Origin: Natronoarchaeum mannanilyticum
GTDB lineage: Archaea > Halobacteriota > Halobacteria > Halobacteriales > Natronoarchaeaceae
NCBI RefSeq assembly: GCF_039522665.1
Contig: NZ_BAAADV010000001.1
Coordinates: 124,001-188,000 of the forward strand
Length of the DNA: 64,000 nt
Reading direction: 5' to 3'
Position 1 is the stretch's first letter. Each line of letters begins with the position of its first letter. The notes under the pieces are model-generated. The model had not been told where the DNA came from. It made no database searches and saw only the letters and a program-made list of their open reading frames with translations. The position numbers and the translations under genes were made by a program. Of this stretch, positions 53,151 to 62,335 are shown in pieces.

Positions 53151-54005
53151 TCATCGGGCGCCGTCGGTGACCTTCCCGGATCGCTCGTCCGCGCCGTCGA
53201 GAGCGCCGGCTTTCAGCTCCGCGGCCTTGGCTTCCAGGCGCTCGGCGACGGTGCCCTCGTCCGCGTCGCCCTCGGCCACGATGTCGACGAACACGCTGCC
53301 CGCGACGACGCCGTCGGCGCCCGTCGCGACGATCTCCTCGGCGTGCTCGCGCTCGCTGACGCCGAATCCCACCGCTTTGGGGACCGACCACTCGGCGAGC
53401 CGCGCGAGGCTCTCGTGGGTGGCGTCGCTGACGTCGGCCTGCGCGCCCGTCGTTCCGAGGCGGGCCTGCACGTAGACGAATCCGGAGACGCGCTCGCGCA
53501 TCGCCTCGAGGCGCTCGTCGGTGGTCGTCGGCGCGACGACGAAGATCAGGTCGACGCCGAACTCGTCGCAGGCCTCCCGGAGCGGATCGCTCTCGTCGAC
53601 CGGCAGGTCGGGGATGATCAGCCCCGAAATTCCCGCTTCGGCGGCGCGCCGGACGAACGGGCGCAGGCGTTCGTAGTCGCTTCCCTCCTTCCGGTCGCCG
53701 TACTGGTACAGTAGGTTGTAGTAGGTCATGCAGACCAGCGGGACGTCGACGTCCAGGGTCTCGACGATCTCGAAGAAGCGCTCGGGCGTCGTGCCCGCCG
53801 CGAGCGCGCGCTGGATCGCGTTCTGGATCGTCGGGCCGTCCGCGATCGGCTCCGAGAACGGCATCCCGAGTTCGATCACGTCGGCGCCACCGGCCGCCAG
53901 CGCCTCGACGTACTCGGCGGTGGCCTCGGGCTCGGGGTCGCCCGCCGTGACGTACGGCACGAGCGAGGGCTCGTCGCCGGCGATCGCCTTTTCTATATCA
54001 CTCAT
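53151..54005 (-). CDS. trpA: tryptophan synthase alpha chain
   Basis: 284 residues, TIM barrel. Glu45 and Asp56 in [19 protein letters not shown] are the catalytic pair; PDLPVDESD is also typical. It cleaves indole-3-glycerol phosphate to indole. The start overlaps the end of trpB by 8 bases, so translation is coupled. The C-terminal 25 residues are a haloarchaeal extension. Confidence 0.97.
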   Translation of the reverse strand: MSDIEKAIAGDEPSLVPYVTAGDPEPEATAEYVEALAAGGADVIELGMPFSEPIADGPTIQNAIQRALAAGTTPERFFEIVETLDVDVPLVCMTYYNLLYQYGDRKEGSDYERLRPFVRRAAEAGISGLIIPDLPVDESDPLREACDEFGVDLIFVVAPTTTDERLEAMRERVSGFVYVQARLGTTGAQADVSDATHESLARLAEWSVPKAVGFGVSEREHAEEIVATGADGVVAGSVFVDIVAEGDADEGTVAERLEAKAAELKAGALDGADERSGKVTDGAR

Positions 54006-55269
54006 GGAAGACCCCCATGTCGGGCGCGGCGTCGATGTCGCGCTTCTCGGTCTCCTCGATGGCGGATTCGAGGTCCTTGTCGCCCCGGCCCGAGAGGTTG
54101 AGCACGATCACGTCGCCCAGGTCGCGCTCCGCCGTCCCGGCGGGGACGCCGTCGGGGCCGAGTTGCTGTTCGAGGAACGCGACGGCGTGGGCCGACTCCA
54201 GGGCGGGGATGATCCCCTCGACCTGCGAGAGCCGGTGGAACCCTTCCAGCGCGGCGTCGTCGTCGACACTGACCGGCGTGACGTGGCCCTCGTCGACGAG
54301 GTAGGACAGCTCCGGCCCGACGCCGGCGTAGTCCAGCCCCGAGGAGACGCTGTGGGACTCGACGATCTGGCCGTCGGCGTCCTGCAGCAGTTTGGTGCGG
54401 GCGCCGTGGAGCACGCCCTCGTCGCCGGATGAGAGCGACGCCGAGTGCGGGGCGACGCCCTCGTCCTCGTCGACGAACAGGCCCTCGCCGCCGGCCTCGA
54501 CGGCGAACAGCGTGGTGTCCCCGTCTTCGGCGTCCGGGACGAACTCGTGGAACGCGCCCATCGTGTTCGAGCCGCCGCCCGCGCAGGCGACGACGCTGTC
54601 GGGCAGGCGTCCGGCTTTGTCCTGAATCTGCTCGCGGGCCTCCTCGCCGATGACGGCCTGGAAGTCCCGGACCATCCGGGGGAACGGGTGAGGACCGACG
54701 ATCGAGCCGATCACGTAGTGAGTGTCCTCGACGCTGGTCGCCCACTCGCGCATCGTCTCGTTGATCGCCTCCTTGAGCGTGCCCCGCCCGACGGTCACCG
54801 GGACGACCTCGGCGCCGTTCAGGCGCATCCGGAACACGTTGGGGCGCTGGCGGTTGATGTCGCGGCGACCCATGTAGATCTCGCAGGGCATGTCGAGGTG
54901 GGCCGCTGCCATCGCCGTCGCCGTGCCGTGCTGGCCGGCGCCGGTCTCTGCGACGATGCGCTCCTTGCCCATGTATTTGGCAAGCAGCACCTGCCCAAGC
55001 GCGTTGTTGAGCTTGTGGGCGCCGCCGTGGAGCAGATCCTCCCGTTTGAGATAGACGTCGGCGTCGTAGCGCTCGCTCAGCTGGTCGGCGCGCTGCAAGG
55101 GAGTGGGCCGGCCGCCGAAGTCGGCCAGGCGCTCGCGGAACTCGTCCATGAACCCGTCCTCGTTCTCGAGGACGTAGCGCTCGTAGGCGTCCGTGAGCTC
55201 TTCGATCGCCGGCATCAACACCTCCGGCACGTACTGTCCGCCGTACTCTCCGAACTTCGTCGTGCTCAT
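53998..55269 (-). CDS. trpB: tryptophan synthase beta chain
   Basis: 423 residues. Lys86 in [11 protein letters not shown] is the PLP lysine; [17 protein letters not shown] and [12 protein letters not shown] (phosphate loop) are present. It condenses indole with serine. The frame overlaps trpC by 4 bases (ATGA) and trpA by 8. Confidence 0.98.
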   Translation of the reverse strand: MSTTKFGEYGGQYVPEVLMPAIEELTDAYERYVLENEDGFMDEFRERLADFGGRPTPLQRADQLSERYDADVYLKREDLLHGGAHKLNNALGQVLLAKYMGKERIVAETGAGQHGTATAMAAAHLDMPCEIYMGRRDINRQRPNVFRMRLNGAEVVPVTVGRGTLKEAINETMREWATSVEDTHYVIGSIVGPHPFPRMVRDFQAVIGEEAREQIQDKAGRLPDSVVACAGGGSNTMGAFHEFVPDAEDGDTTLFAVEAGGEGLFVDEDEGVAPHSASLSSGDEGVLHGARTKLLQDADGQIVESHSVSSGLDYAGVGPELSYLVDEGHVTPVSVDDDAALEGFHRLSQVEGIIPALESAHAVAFLEQQLGPDGVPAGTAERDLGDVIVLNLSGRGDKDLESAIEETEKRDIDAAPDMGVFHE

Positions 55270-56129
55270 TCGTTGTCTCCTCTCTGGGACTCCGCCGTGG
55301 TCAGTCGTTCGGTGTTCTCTCGAACCGTTGCGGCCGGATCCGCTCCGTCGTCCTCGCGAGGCGAAGCCGAGCGAGGGCTCGATGAGCTCCGCTCATCGGT
55401 GTCGTAGTCCATGATCGCGCTGCCGATCAGCAGGGCGTCCGCGCCCGCCCGACGCATCCGCCGGACGTCGTCCGGCGTCGAGACGCCGCTCTCCGCGATC
55501 AGCGTCGCGTCGGTTCTGTCCCGCGCGTGGGCGGCGACGTCCTCGAACGTCGCGAGATCGACCTCCAGCTTCGCGAGGTCGCGGTTGTTCACTCCGACGA
55601 AGTTCGCGCCGGCGTCGACCGCTCGCTCCAGTTCCTCGCGCGTGTGGACCTCGACGAGCACCTGAAAGCCCCGATCGCGGGCCGCCGCGAGCAGGTCGGC
55701 GAGATCGTCGCCGACGAACCGCGCGATCAGCAGCACGACGTCGGCCGCGACGGCGTCGAGCTGGGCCTCGCGCAGCAGGAAATCCTTGCGCAGCACCGGC
55801 ACGTCGACGGCCTCGCGCACCCGTTCGAGATACTCCGGGCTGCCGCCGAAGTGCTCAGGTTCGGTGAGCACCGAGAGGGCGGCCGCCCCGCCGTCGACCA
55901 TCGCGCGGGCAAGTTCGACGGGATCGTCGGTTCGGGTGCCCTCCGTCGTCGGGCTGGTGGGTTTGACCTCGGCGATCACCGGCGTCCGACCGTCGGCGTC
56001 TGCCGCCGCGACGGCGTCGTCGAGCGATCGCGGGTTGACCGACACCCGGTCGGCGGCGGGCGAGTCGCGCTGCCGCGCGGCGTCGAGGATCGATCTTACC
56101 GCTGGCGCTACGTCTTCATCAGCGTCCAT
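55266..56129 (-). CDS. trpC: indole-3-glycerol-phosphate synthase
   Basis: 287 residues. [30 protein letters not shown] and [14 protein letters not shown] are the catalytic and phosphate-binding blocks; [20 protein letters not shown] closes the barrel. First gene of the trpCBA operon. A Ser/Arg-rich stretch before the C-terminal VRENTERL (about residues 248-271) looks like an insertion. A TATA-like CTTATG lies about 30 bases before the ATG. Confidence 0.96.
   Translation of the reverse strand: MDADEDVAPAVRSILDAARQRDSPAADRVSVNPRSLDDAVAAADADGRTPVIAEVKPTSPTTEGTRTDDPVELARAMVDGGAAALSVLTEPEHFGGSPEYLERVREAVDVPVLRKDFLLREAQLDAVAADVVLLIARFVGDDLADLLAAARDRGFQVLVEVHTREELERAVDAGANFVGVNNRDLAKLEVDLATFEDVAAHARDRTDATLIAESGVSTPDDVRRMRRAGADALLIGSAIMDYDTDERSSSSPRSASPREDDGADPAATVRENTERLTTAESQRGDNE
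55352..55398 (-). repeat. palindromic insertion near the trpC 3' end
   Basis: Two inverted repeats, CCTCGC (55352-55357) with GCGAGG (55371-55376) and CGATGAG (55380-55386) with CTCATCG (55392-55398), encode a low-complexity [14 protein letters not shown] stretch between the last barrel helix and the usual C-terminus. Confidence 0.5.
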
Positions 56130-56142
56130 TATCGTACATTAA
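56129..56142. promoter_or_regulatory. imperfect palindrome at the trpC start, candidate operator
   Basis: TTATCGTACATTAA (TTAnnGTACnnTAA) overlaps the trpC start codon and predicted transcription start; the TATA candidate lies at 56157-56162 on the minus strand. A repressor bound here would block the trp operon. A near match lies in the restriction-gene promoter. Confidence 0.35.
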
Positions 56143-56265
56143 CGGACGGAAATGCACATAAGGCTTGCGCACCCGACGCGCTCGGTGCGACCGGAAGCGC
56201 TGGCCGTCGGTCGCGTCGGCGGCGACGTACCAATCTTCAAGTCGGTGACCGACCGAAGCTATCGC

Positions 56266-56733
56266 ATGGACGCAGACGACGCCGGCATCTACGCGCGCGA
56301 CTCGGAGTACCTCGACCGCTCGATCCAGCTCGGCGTCGCCAGCAGCAAGGTGCTGCGGGTGACGTTCCCCGAGTCGCCCGACGCCGACGCGGCGACCGAC
56401 CATCCCCTGCTCGATCGGATCGACGACTACCTCACGGGCGTCGAGGAGGAGGACTTCGCGGACGTGCAGGTCGCGCTGACGGTGCCGACCGACCAGCGCA
56501 AAGTGCTGGAATCGGTCAGGGACGTCCCCTACGGCGAGTCGGTGACGGTGGCGGCGATCGCCCGGATGACGCCCTCGCTGAACGACGACGACGAGGAGGC
56601 CCTGACGCTCGTTCGCACCGCGCTGGCGGAGAATCCGGCGCCCCTCGTGATCCCGGACCACCGCGTCAGCGACGGGCCGAGCGCGGCGCCGCCGGCCGTC
56701 GAGCAGCGACTCCGCTCGATCGAGGGACTCTGA
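56266..56733 (+). CDS. MGMT-family (alkyltransferase-like) protein without active-site Cys
   Basis: 155 residues. The C-terminal half has the DNA-binding and active-site layout of O6-alkylguanine-DNA alkyltransferases (VRDVPYGESVTVAAIARM, then PLVIPDHRV). The usual PCHR is PDHR, so Asp131 replaces the alkyl-accepting Cys. It cannot act as a classic suicide repair enzyme and may work like alkyltransferase-like proteins that flag damage for excision repair. ATG 56266 is chosen; 38 codons upstream are not family-like. Confidence 0.85.
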   Translation: MDADDAGIYARDSEYLDRSIQLGVASSKVLRVTFPESPDADAATDHPLLDRIDDYLTGVEEEDFADVQVALTVPTDQRKVLESVRDVPYGESVTVAAIARMTPSLNDDDEEALTLVRTALAENPAPLVIPDHRVSDGPSAAPPAVEQRLRSIEGL

Positions 56734-56759
56734 AGCGCAGCGTCAGAACCCGCGCGCGC

Positions 56760-57119
56760 TCAGAAGCCCAGGGCGCGCTTGATCGTCGTCAGCACCCCCG
56801 GATCGTCCGTCGGTAGCTCCCGGGCCAGCGCGTCGAGTTCCTCGTCGCCGAACCGTTCGTCCTCCCGGGCCGAGCGCAGCCACACTTCCCACTCGTCGTC
56901 GGTCATCGTCCCCCGTGACTCGGGACCCCACTGGTCGACCAGCGCCTCGCGCCCGGGAAACGGGACGTCCATGTCGCCCCCGCCCCAGTACAGCGGGACG
57001 AGCTTGAACTCGTACTCCTCGTGGTCGAGCGGCTGGAACCGGTAGGGGTACTCCTCGTAGAGAAACACGTCCTCGGGCGTGACGACCTCGCCGTCCGGAA
57101 GCTCCAGCGTCTCGGGCAT
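56760..57119 (-). CDS. haloarchaeal protein of unknown function
   Basis: 119 residues, acidic and aromatic-rich: DVFLYEEYPYRFQPLDHEEY, then VPLYWGGGDMDVPF and MTDDEWEVWLRSAREDERFG. No membrane segment and no recognised family. It is convergent to the MGMT-like gene, and its upstream region carries the structured elements. Confidence 0.7.
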   Translation of the reverse strand: MPETLELPDGEVVTPEDVFLYEEYPYRFQPLDHEEYEFKLVPLYWGGGDMDVPFPGREALVDQWGPESRGTMTDDEWEVWLRSAREDERFGDEELDALARELPTDDPGVLTTIKRALGF

Positions 57120-57219
57120 CTGTGCGGTTGTTCGGCGCGCTCGCCCTTGAGGATTGCCGACTAGGAACTATCTGGTTGTCCTCTGGAACGAGAGAGTTCC
57201 GCACGGATACTACCGCCTC

Positions 57220-57335
57220 GAAAGCCCCCGCGGGCTGGACTCGGGAGGCTTGCTGCGCGCTTCCCCGCCTCCGGCGGGTCCAGTGCTTGCTGCGCCTGCC
57301 TTCGTCCAGCCCGCGGCCCCTTTCAGTCCCACCCG
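57220..57335 (+). repeat. structured repeat element, copy B
   Basis: 116 bases. GAAAG (57220-57224) pairs CTTTC (57320-57324); CCC/CCC internal loop; 13-bp perfect stem CCGCGGGCTGGAC (57228-57240) with GTCCAGCCCGCGG (57304-57316). The interior contains GCTGCGCGCTTCC (57252-57264), a small CCCGCC/GGCGGG hairpin (57264-57278) and CAGTGCTTGCTGCG (57281-57294). The tail is TTCAGTCCCACCCG. Confidence 0.78.
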
Positions 57336-57356
57336 ATGCCGGTTAACCAACTGGCG

Positions 57357-57472
57357 CGGGCGGGACTGAAAGGGGCTGCCTGCTCCGGGAAGACGGCCGA
57401 AGTAAGCACTGCACCGAACGAAGTGAGGGAAGCGCGCAGCGAGGCCATCGACCGGAGCAGGCAGGGGCTTTC
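57357..57472 (-). repeat. structured repeat element, copy C
   Basis: 116 bases on the minus strand, read from 57472 to 57357. GAAAG/CTTTC outer pair, CCC/CCC loop, 13-bp perfect stem CTGCCTGCTCCGG with CCGGAGCAGGCAG (plus-strand 57452-57464 and 57376-57388). The interior has CTCGCTGCGCGCTTCC and CAGTGCTTACTTCGG; the tail is TTCAGTCCCGCCCG. It shares loops and ends with B, but not the stem sequence. Confidence 0.78.
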
Positions 57473-57527
57473 GAGGCGGTGATATTGGAAGCTACTCTGC
57501 GGGTCCAGCTACAGTCAGAAACAACTG

Positions 57528-58451
57528 CTAGTCGGCCCACTCGAGCCCGAACCCCTCGTGGACGACGAACTCCAGGGCGTTGATCAGGTAGTGAGCCACG
57601 ATCACCGTCAGCAAACTCCCCGTCAGAACGAACGCCGCCGCGAGGACGCCGCCGAGCATCCCCGTCACGATCATCCCGCTGGGCCCCTGGATGCCGTGGC
57701 CGAAGCCAAAGGCCAGCGAGGAGGCGGCCGCGAGTACCCACGGCGAGACGCCGAAGCCAGTCGACAGCGCGCCGATCAGCGCGGCGCGAAAGAGCAGCTC
57801 CTCGAACACGGCGATGATCGGCAGCACGACCGCCAACAAGACGATCCAGCCTACGATGGAATCCGGCCCGAGCGCGCCCCTGAGCTCCTCGCTGTACTCG
57901 ACGCCGACGCGTTCGAGGTTCGCCGCGAGCAGTTCGTTGCCGGCGTACAGCGCGACGCCGAGTCCCAGCCCGACGCCGAGCGCCGGCCAGCCGACGTTGG
58001 CGGCGGCGTCGATCCCGAGCGCCGTCGCGGGGACGTCGGCGGCCCACGCCGCGACGAGCACGATCGCGCCGAGCGCGCCGTGGGTCACCGCGACGTTCGC
58101 GAGCAGGGCACCCGTCGAAAGCGATTGGAGGTCGGCGTCGGGCCGCGGGTTCCGACGGTGGTCGGACGCCGATTGCAGGTCGTCGGGATCGTTCAAGTCA
58201 TCGACTCTGTTCTTGGCCGCGTCGGCGTCGTGGCGCTCGGCGTCGACGTCGTGCCGCTCGGCACCGGCGTCGTGTCGCTCGGGGGCGGCCTCGCGCAGTT
58301 CGTCGCCGTGGTCCGGTGGGTCGGCAGTCGTCCGCGGCGACCGCTGTTCGCCCGAGCCGACGCTCGACGCCGACTGCGTGGCGCGTGCGAGTGTGAGTAC
58401 TACTGCGAGGACGGCGAGCGCGACCAGCGCGAAAGCTACCCACCGAGTCAC
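57528..58451 (-). CDS. CPBP family intramembrane glutamic protease
   Basis: 307 residues: an N-terminal membrane helix (about 5-24), a hydrophilic linker with repeated ERHDADA-like units (about 55-100) and a membrane domain with the CPBP motifs EELLFRAALIG, FGFGHGIQG and HYLINALEF. Such proteases process prenylated proteins or bacteriocin-type peptides; the substrate is unknown. All key Glu, Arg, His and Asn residues are present. Confidence 0.9.
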   Translation of the reverse strand: MTRWVAFALVALAVLAVVLTLARATQSASSVGSGEQRSPRTTADPPDHGDELREAAPERHDAGAERHDVDAERHDADAAKNRVDDLNDPDDLQSASDHRRNPRPDADLQSLSTGALLANVAVTHGALGAIVLVAAWAADVPATALGIDAAANVGWPALGVGLGLGVALYAGNELLAANLERVGVEYSEELRGALGPDSIVGWIVLLAVVLPIIAVFEELLFRAALIGALSTGFGVSPWVLAAASSLAFGFGHGIQGPSGMIVTGMLGGVLAAAFVLTGSLLTVIVAHYLINALEFVVHEGFGLEWAD

Positions 58452-58503
58452 GTTGCACCGTACGGAGCGGCGATAGAAAAGATGCCCCCTTGCGGGCGAG
58501 AGC

Positions 58504-60720
58504 CTACTGCGGGCTCGGGTTCGAGCCGGCCTGGCCGACCTGGGGATCCAGCGCCTGGCCGGTGATGCTCTTGAGCCGGTCGACGAGACTGTCCTTCTCG
58601 GTCTCGCCGGCCAGCGCCACGTCGAGCACCTCGCTGATGTTGCTGACCGGGACGATCTCGACCATCTCCTCGTACTCGTCCTCGATCATCACGTCCTGCT
58701 CGTTGGCCTTCGGGATGATGATCGTCTCGATGCCGGACTTCGCGGCGGCCTCGATCTTGTGGGTGACGCCGCCGACGGGCAGCACGTCGCCCCGCACCGA
58801 CAGCGAGCCGGTCATCGCCAGGTCCTGGCGCACCGGGATGTCTTCCAGCGCCGAGATGACGGCGGTGGCGACCGTGATCGACGCCGAGTCGCCGTCGACG
58901 CCCTGCTGGCCCGCCTGGACGAACTGGATGTGGACGTCCTTCTCGGAGAGGTCGACGTCCGAGAACTTCTTGATGATCGCGGAGACGTTCTGGACCGACT
59001 CCTCGGCCATCTCCTGGAGCTTCCCGGTGGCGATCACCTGGCCGCCGCCCTGCGCGGGCGCGACCTCCGCCATGACGGGAAGCATGATGCCCGAGTCCTC
59101 GCCCATCACGGCGAGGCCGTTGACGCGGCCGACGACGTCGCCGTCGGCGACCGTGAGCTCGTAGTCCTTGCGGCGCTCGATGTAGGTGTCGGCGAGCTGC
59201 TGCTCGATCGAGCGCGAGCGCTTCTTGGCCTGCAGCACGTCCTCGCGCTCGGTGAACTCCTTGTCCTCGGCGCGGGCGATGTCGCCCGCGACGCGGACCA
59301 GCCCGCCCAGGTTACGGAACAGCAGCGTCAGGTGGCCCTTCCGGCCCGACCGGCGCTTGGCTTCCAGCACCACTTCCTTCGCCGCTTCGGGCGTGAAGTG
59401 GGGCAGGCGGCCGTCCTTCTCGACCTCCTGGGCGATGAACCGGATGTACTTCCGGCGCATCTCGGGGGTGTCCTCGATGGTGTCGTCCATGAACACCTCG
59501 TAGCCGTACCCCTTGATCCGGGAGCGCAGCGCCGGGTGCATGTTCTCCAGCGCGTCGCGGTTCCCCGCGGCGATCATGATGAAGTCGCAGGGGACGGGCT
59601 CGGTCTGGACCATCGCGCCCGAGGAGCGCTCGGACTGGCCCGTGATCGAGAACTCGCCCTCCTGGATGGCCGTCATCAGCTTCTGCTGGCTGCGGATGTC
59701 GAGCGTGTTGATCTCGTCGACGAACAGCACGCCCTTGTTGGCCTTGTGGATCGCCCCCGGTTCGACGCGGTCGTGGCTAGGGGTCTCCATCCCGCCGGAC
59801 TGGAACGGGTCGTGGCGGACGTCGCCCAGCAGCGCGCCGGCGTGGGCGCCGGTGGCGTCCTCGAACGGCGCCTGAGTCTGATCGGCGGCGTTGACGATCA
59901 TGTTCGGGATCATCGCGTCGCTGCCGCGCTGGGTGTAGCGGAACAGGATGTAGACGGCGACCGCGGCGATGATCCCCAGCAGGAGCGACGCCCCCGTGAT
60001 GAGGGTGTACCCGAGGATGATCGCGACGATGATCAACATCAGGAAGGTGCGCAGCTGGTTTCGCTTGCGCGCTTCCTCCTTGTGGGCGTCGATGATCTGC
60101 TCGCCCTTGCCGGCCGGAACCGTCCGGACCTTCGGCTCGTTGCCGTCGTCCGGGTTATGGTAGACGAGAACGTCCTGGAGATCCTCCTTGGGCAGGAGGT
60201 GGCTCATCGCCTTGGCCAGCATCGACTTGCCGGTCCCCGGCGAGCCGATCATCATCACGTGGCGGCGCTGCTTGGCCGCCTTCTTGACGATGTCGCGGGC
60301 CTCGTCCTGGCCGATAACGTGGTCGACCAGCTCGTCGGGGATCGAGATCTCGGCGGTCGAGTCGATGTCGAGCCCCCCGAGCAGGTCGTCCTCGTCGAAC
60401 TCGTCGCGGATGTCGGCTTCGACCTCGCTGCCGAGGTCGTCCTCGAGGCCGTACTCGTCGTCGAGGTCGTCGGCGGACTGGGTCGACGTGTCCTCCGCCG
60501 CATCCTCGCCGTGCTCGTCGACCGTTTGCTCGTCGTCCGTTCCCTCCCCCGTTTGCTGTGCTTTCCCCGACGGCGCGCCGTCCGACGCGTCCTCCGTCGG
60601 CTCCGTAGACTCGCCCGTTCGCTCCGCGGCGTCCTCCTCCCGGGACGCCGGGGTCTCCGCGGGCGATTCGCTTCCCCCGTCCCTGCGGGGGTCGTCGTCG
60701 GTATCCGTGTCGTTACTCAT
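58504..60720 (-). CDS. lonB: ATP-dependent membrane protease LonB
   Basis: 738 residues. A long acidic N-terminus (1-125) precedes the AAA+ domain with Walker A GSPGTGKS (159-166), which is split by two membrane helices (about 225-242 and 244-261), the hallmark of archaeal LonB. The C-terminal protease carries Ser612 in GDSASITVA and Lys655 in THKIEAA, the catalytic dyad. Degrades damaged and regulatory proteins at the membrane and is known to be essential in Haloferax. A TATA box stands 40-46 bases upstream. Confidence 0.97.
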   Translation of the reverse strand: MSNDTDTDDDPRRDGGSESPAETPASREEDAAERTGESTEPTEDASDGAPSGKAQQTGEGTDDEQTVDEHGEDAAEDTSTQSADDLDDEYGLEDDLGSEVEADIRDEFDEDDLLGGLDIDSTAEISIPDELVDHVIGQDEARDIVKKAAKQRRHVMMIGSPGTGKSMLAKAMSHLLPKEDLQDVLVYHNPDDGNEPKVRTVPAGKGEQIIDAHKEEARKRNQLRTFLMLIIVAIILGYTLITGASLLLGIIAAVAVYILFRYTQRGSDAMIPNMIVNAADQTQAPFEDATGAHAGALLGDVRHDPFQSGGMETPSHDRVEPGAIHKANKGVLFVDEINTLDIRSQQKLMTAIQEGEFSITGQSERSSGAMVQTEPVPCDFIMIAAGNRDALENMHPALRSRIKGYGYEVFMDDTIEDTPEMRRKYIRFIAQEVEKDGRLPHFTPEAAKEVVLEAKRRSGRKGHLTLLFRNLGGLVRVAGDIARAEDKEFTEREDVLQAKKRSRSIEQQLADTYIERRKDYELTVADGDVVGRVNGLAVMGEDSGIMLPVMAEVAPAQGGGQVIATGKLQEMAEESVQNVSAIIKKFSDVDLSEKDVHIQFVQAGQQGVDGDSASITVATAVISALEDIPVRQDLAMTGSLSVRGDVLPVGGVTHKIEAAAKSGIETIIIPKANEQDVMIEDEYEEMVEIVPVSNISEVLDVALAGETEKDSLVDRLKSITGQALDPQVGQAGSNPSPQ

Positions 60721-60759
60721 AGAATCGTTCTGCTACCTAATTCGAAGGCTGCGCTACTG

Positions 60760-60766
60760 ATATACT
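60760..60766 (-). promoter_or_regulatory. TATA box of lonB
   Basis: On the minus strand AGTATATCAG lies about 43 bases before the ATG at 60720, giving a predicted 5' leader of around 15-20 bases. Confidence 0.5.
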
Positions 60767-60957
60767 TTCTCCCTCAGTGCGTCGTCCACGCACGCGAGGA
60801 CCGCCGTACGGCGGGTTGGCGGCCGGTTACTCGGCCGCTCGATCGACCGGTCGCGGACCCTGGACGTGTCGCTCGGCAATCATCACGAGCGCAGCGGCGG
60901 CCGAGTCCCGGCGCGGCGTCTCGCCACGCTTATGGCCCGAGCCACGAAGGTTCGAGC

Positions 60958-61482
60958 ATGACCCGCGGGTGCTACATCGGCCGGTTCCAGCCGTTTCACA
61001 ACGGCCATCTCAGCATGGTCGAGGCGATCGTCGAGGACGACCACGTCGACGAGCTCGTGCTCGGCATCGGGAGCGCCGACGCCTCCCACACGAGACACGA
61101 CCCGTTCACGGCCGGCGAGCGCATCATGATGCTCACGAAGTCGCTCGTCGACCTCGACCTCGTGACGTACGCGGTGCCGATCGAGGACCTCGATCGCAAC
61201 TCCGTCTGGGTGAGCCACGTCCAGAGCATGAGCCCCGATTTCGACGTCGCGTACTCGAACAATCCCCTCGTCATCCAGCTGTTCGAGGAGGCCGGCGTCG
61301 AGGTGCGCCAGTCGCCGATGTTCAACCGCGAGGTGCTGGAGGGCTCGGAGGTCCGCGAGCGCATGATCAAGGACGGCAACTGGGAGTCGCTGGTGCCCGA
61401 TCCGGTCGTCGACACGATCGAGGAGATCGACGGCATCGAGCGCATCCAGCGCGTCAGCGAGACCGACAGCAACGGCATCTGA
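60958..61482 (+). CDS. nadM: nicotinamide-nucleotide adenylyltransferase (archaeal NadM)
   Basis: 174 residues. GRFQPFHNGHLSM (8-20) is the nucleotidyltransferase HxGH loop; the ISSTR-like segment is EGSEVRERM further on. It forms NAD from NMN and ATP. A TATA-like CGCTTATGGC (60927-60936) about 27 bases before the ATG fits a leaderless transcript. A SAM hydrolase gene follows 37 bases later on the same strand. Confidence 0.94.
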   Translation: MTRGCYIGRFQPFHNGHLSMVEAIVEDDHVDELVLGIGSADASHTRHDPFTAGERIMMLTKSLVDLDLVTYAVPIEDLDRNSVWVSHVQSMSPDFDVAYSNNPLVIQLFEEAGVEVRQSPMFNREVLEGSEVRERMIKDGNWESLVPDPVVDTIEEIDGIERIQRVSETDSNGI

Positions 61483-61519
61483 GACGGCGTACTCCATCCC
61501 CGATTCACACCACGCACCC

Positions 61520-62335
61520 ATGATCACGCTCTCCTCCGATTTCGGCTCGCCGTACCCCGCCGCGATGAAAGGCGTCGTCCTGCAGCGCACCGACGCCCGC
61601 CTCGTCGACGTGAGCCATACGTTCCCCCGCCAGGACGTCCGCGCCGCCGCGTTCTGGCTCCGCGAAATTCTCCCGTACTTCCCGCCCGCGACACACCTGG
61701 TCGTCGTCGACCCCGGCGTCGGCACGGATCGGGCCGCGATCGCCGTCGAAGCCGGCGAGCACGTCCTCGTCGGCCCCGACAACGGCGTCCTGCTGCCGGC
61801 CGCCAGAGAACTGGCTGGCGCTGCGGACGACGCCGACGCCGAGGCGGCGACGAGCGCCGAGGCCGACGCGATCCGCGTCCACGAGATCGGCTACGAGGAC
61901 GCCGCATCGAGCACGTTCCACGGCCGCGACGTGTTCGCGCCGGCGGCCGCCGCCGTCCACGAGTCGTGGGCCGCTGACCGCACCGTTCCGGACGCCGTCG
62001 ACGGGCTGGGCGCCGTGACGCCGACCGACGAGTTCGTCGACCTCGAACTCCCCGAGCCGGCGATCGAAGGCGACGCGGTCCGGTGCGAGGTGCTGGTCGT
62101 CGACGACTTCGGCAACGCGATCACGAACGTGCCGGGCTACGTGCTGGAGAGCCTCGACGAAGTTCGCGTCGACGGGCGGGCGGTGCCCGCCGTCGAGACG
62201 TTCGCCGAGGTGCCGGAAGGCCAGTGGCTCGCGACCGTCGGCAGCCACGGCAACGTCGAACTCGACGTCAATCGCGGCCGAGGCGACGAGGCGTTCGGCG
62301 TCGAAGCGGGCGATTCGGTGCGGTTAGAACTCTGA
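61520..62335 (+). CDS. SAM hydrolase / hydroxide adenosyltransferase (DUF62)
   Basis: 271 residues: ITLSSDFGSPYPAAMKGVV at the start, VVDPGVGTDR, GPDNGVLLP and VVDDFGNAITNV are the conserved Asp/Arg/His-type blocks of this family, which splits S-adenosylmethionine to adenosine and methionine. Residues 95-115 are an Ala/Asp-rich haloarchaeal loop. Downstream of nadM on the same strand. Confidence 0.92.
   Translation: MITLSSDFGSPYPAAMKGVVLQRTDARLVDVSHTFPRQDVRAAAFWLREILPYFPPATHLVVVDPGVGTDRAAIAVEAGEHVLVGPDNGVLLPAARELAGAADDADAEAATSAEADAIRVHEIGYEDAASSTFHGRDVFAPAAAAVHESWAADRTVPDAVDGLGAVTPTDEFVDLELPEPAIEGDAVRCEVLVVDDFGNAITNVPGYVLESLDEVRVDGRAVPAVETFAEVPEGQWLATVGSHGNVELDVNRGRGDEAFGVEAGDSVRLEL

Larger units (their letters stand above)
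57120..57527. other. non-coding region with the paired structured elements
   Basis: 408 bases without a supportable gene, almost filled by elements B and C in opposite orientation. Their outer 17 bases (57212-57228 and 57464-57480) and inner 14 bases (57317-57330 and 57362-57375) are perfect inverted repeats. Confidence 0.7.

Noticed and set aside
55658-55680. GAAAGCCCC-like string taken as another structured element
   Set aside because: It lies in the trpC coding sequence (FQVLV region) and lacks the CCC/CCC loop, interior strings and partner arm.
58759-60957. Long plus-strand frame antisense to lonB, running into nadM
   Set aside because: Only the part from ATG 60958 is a gene (nadM). The rest mirrors lonB codons.
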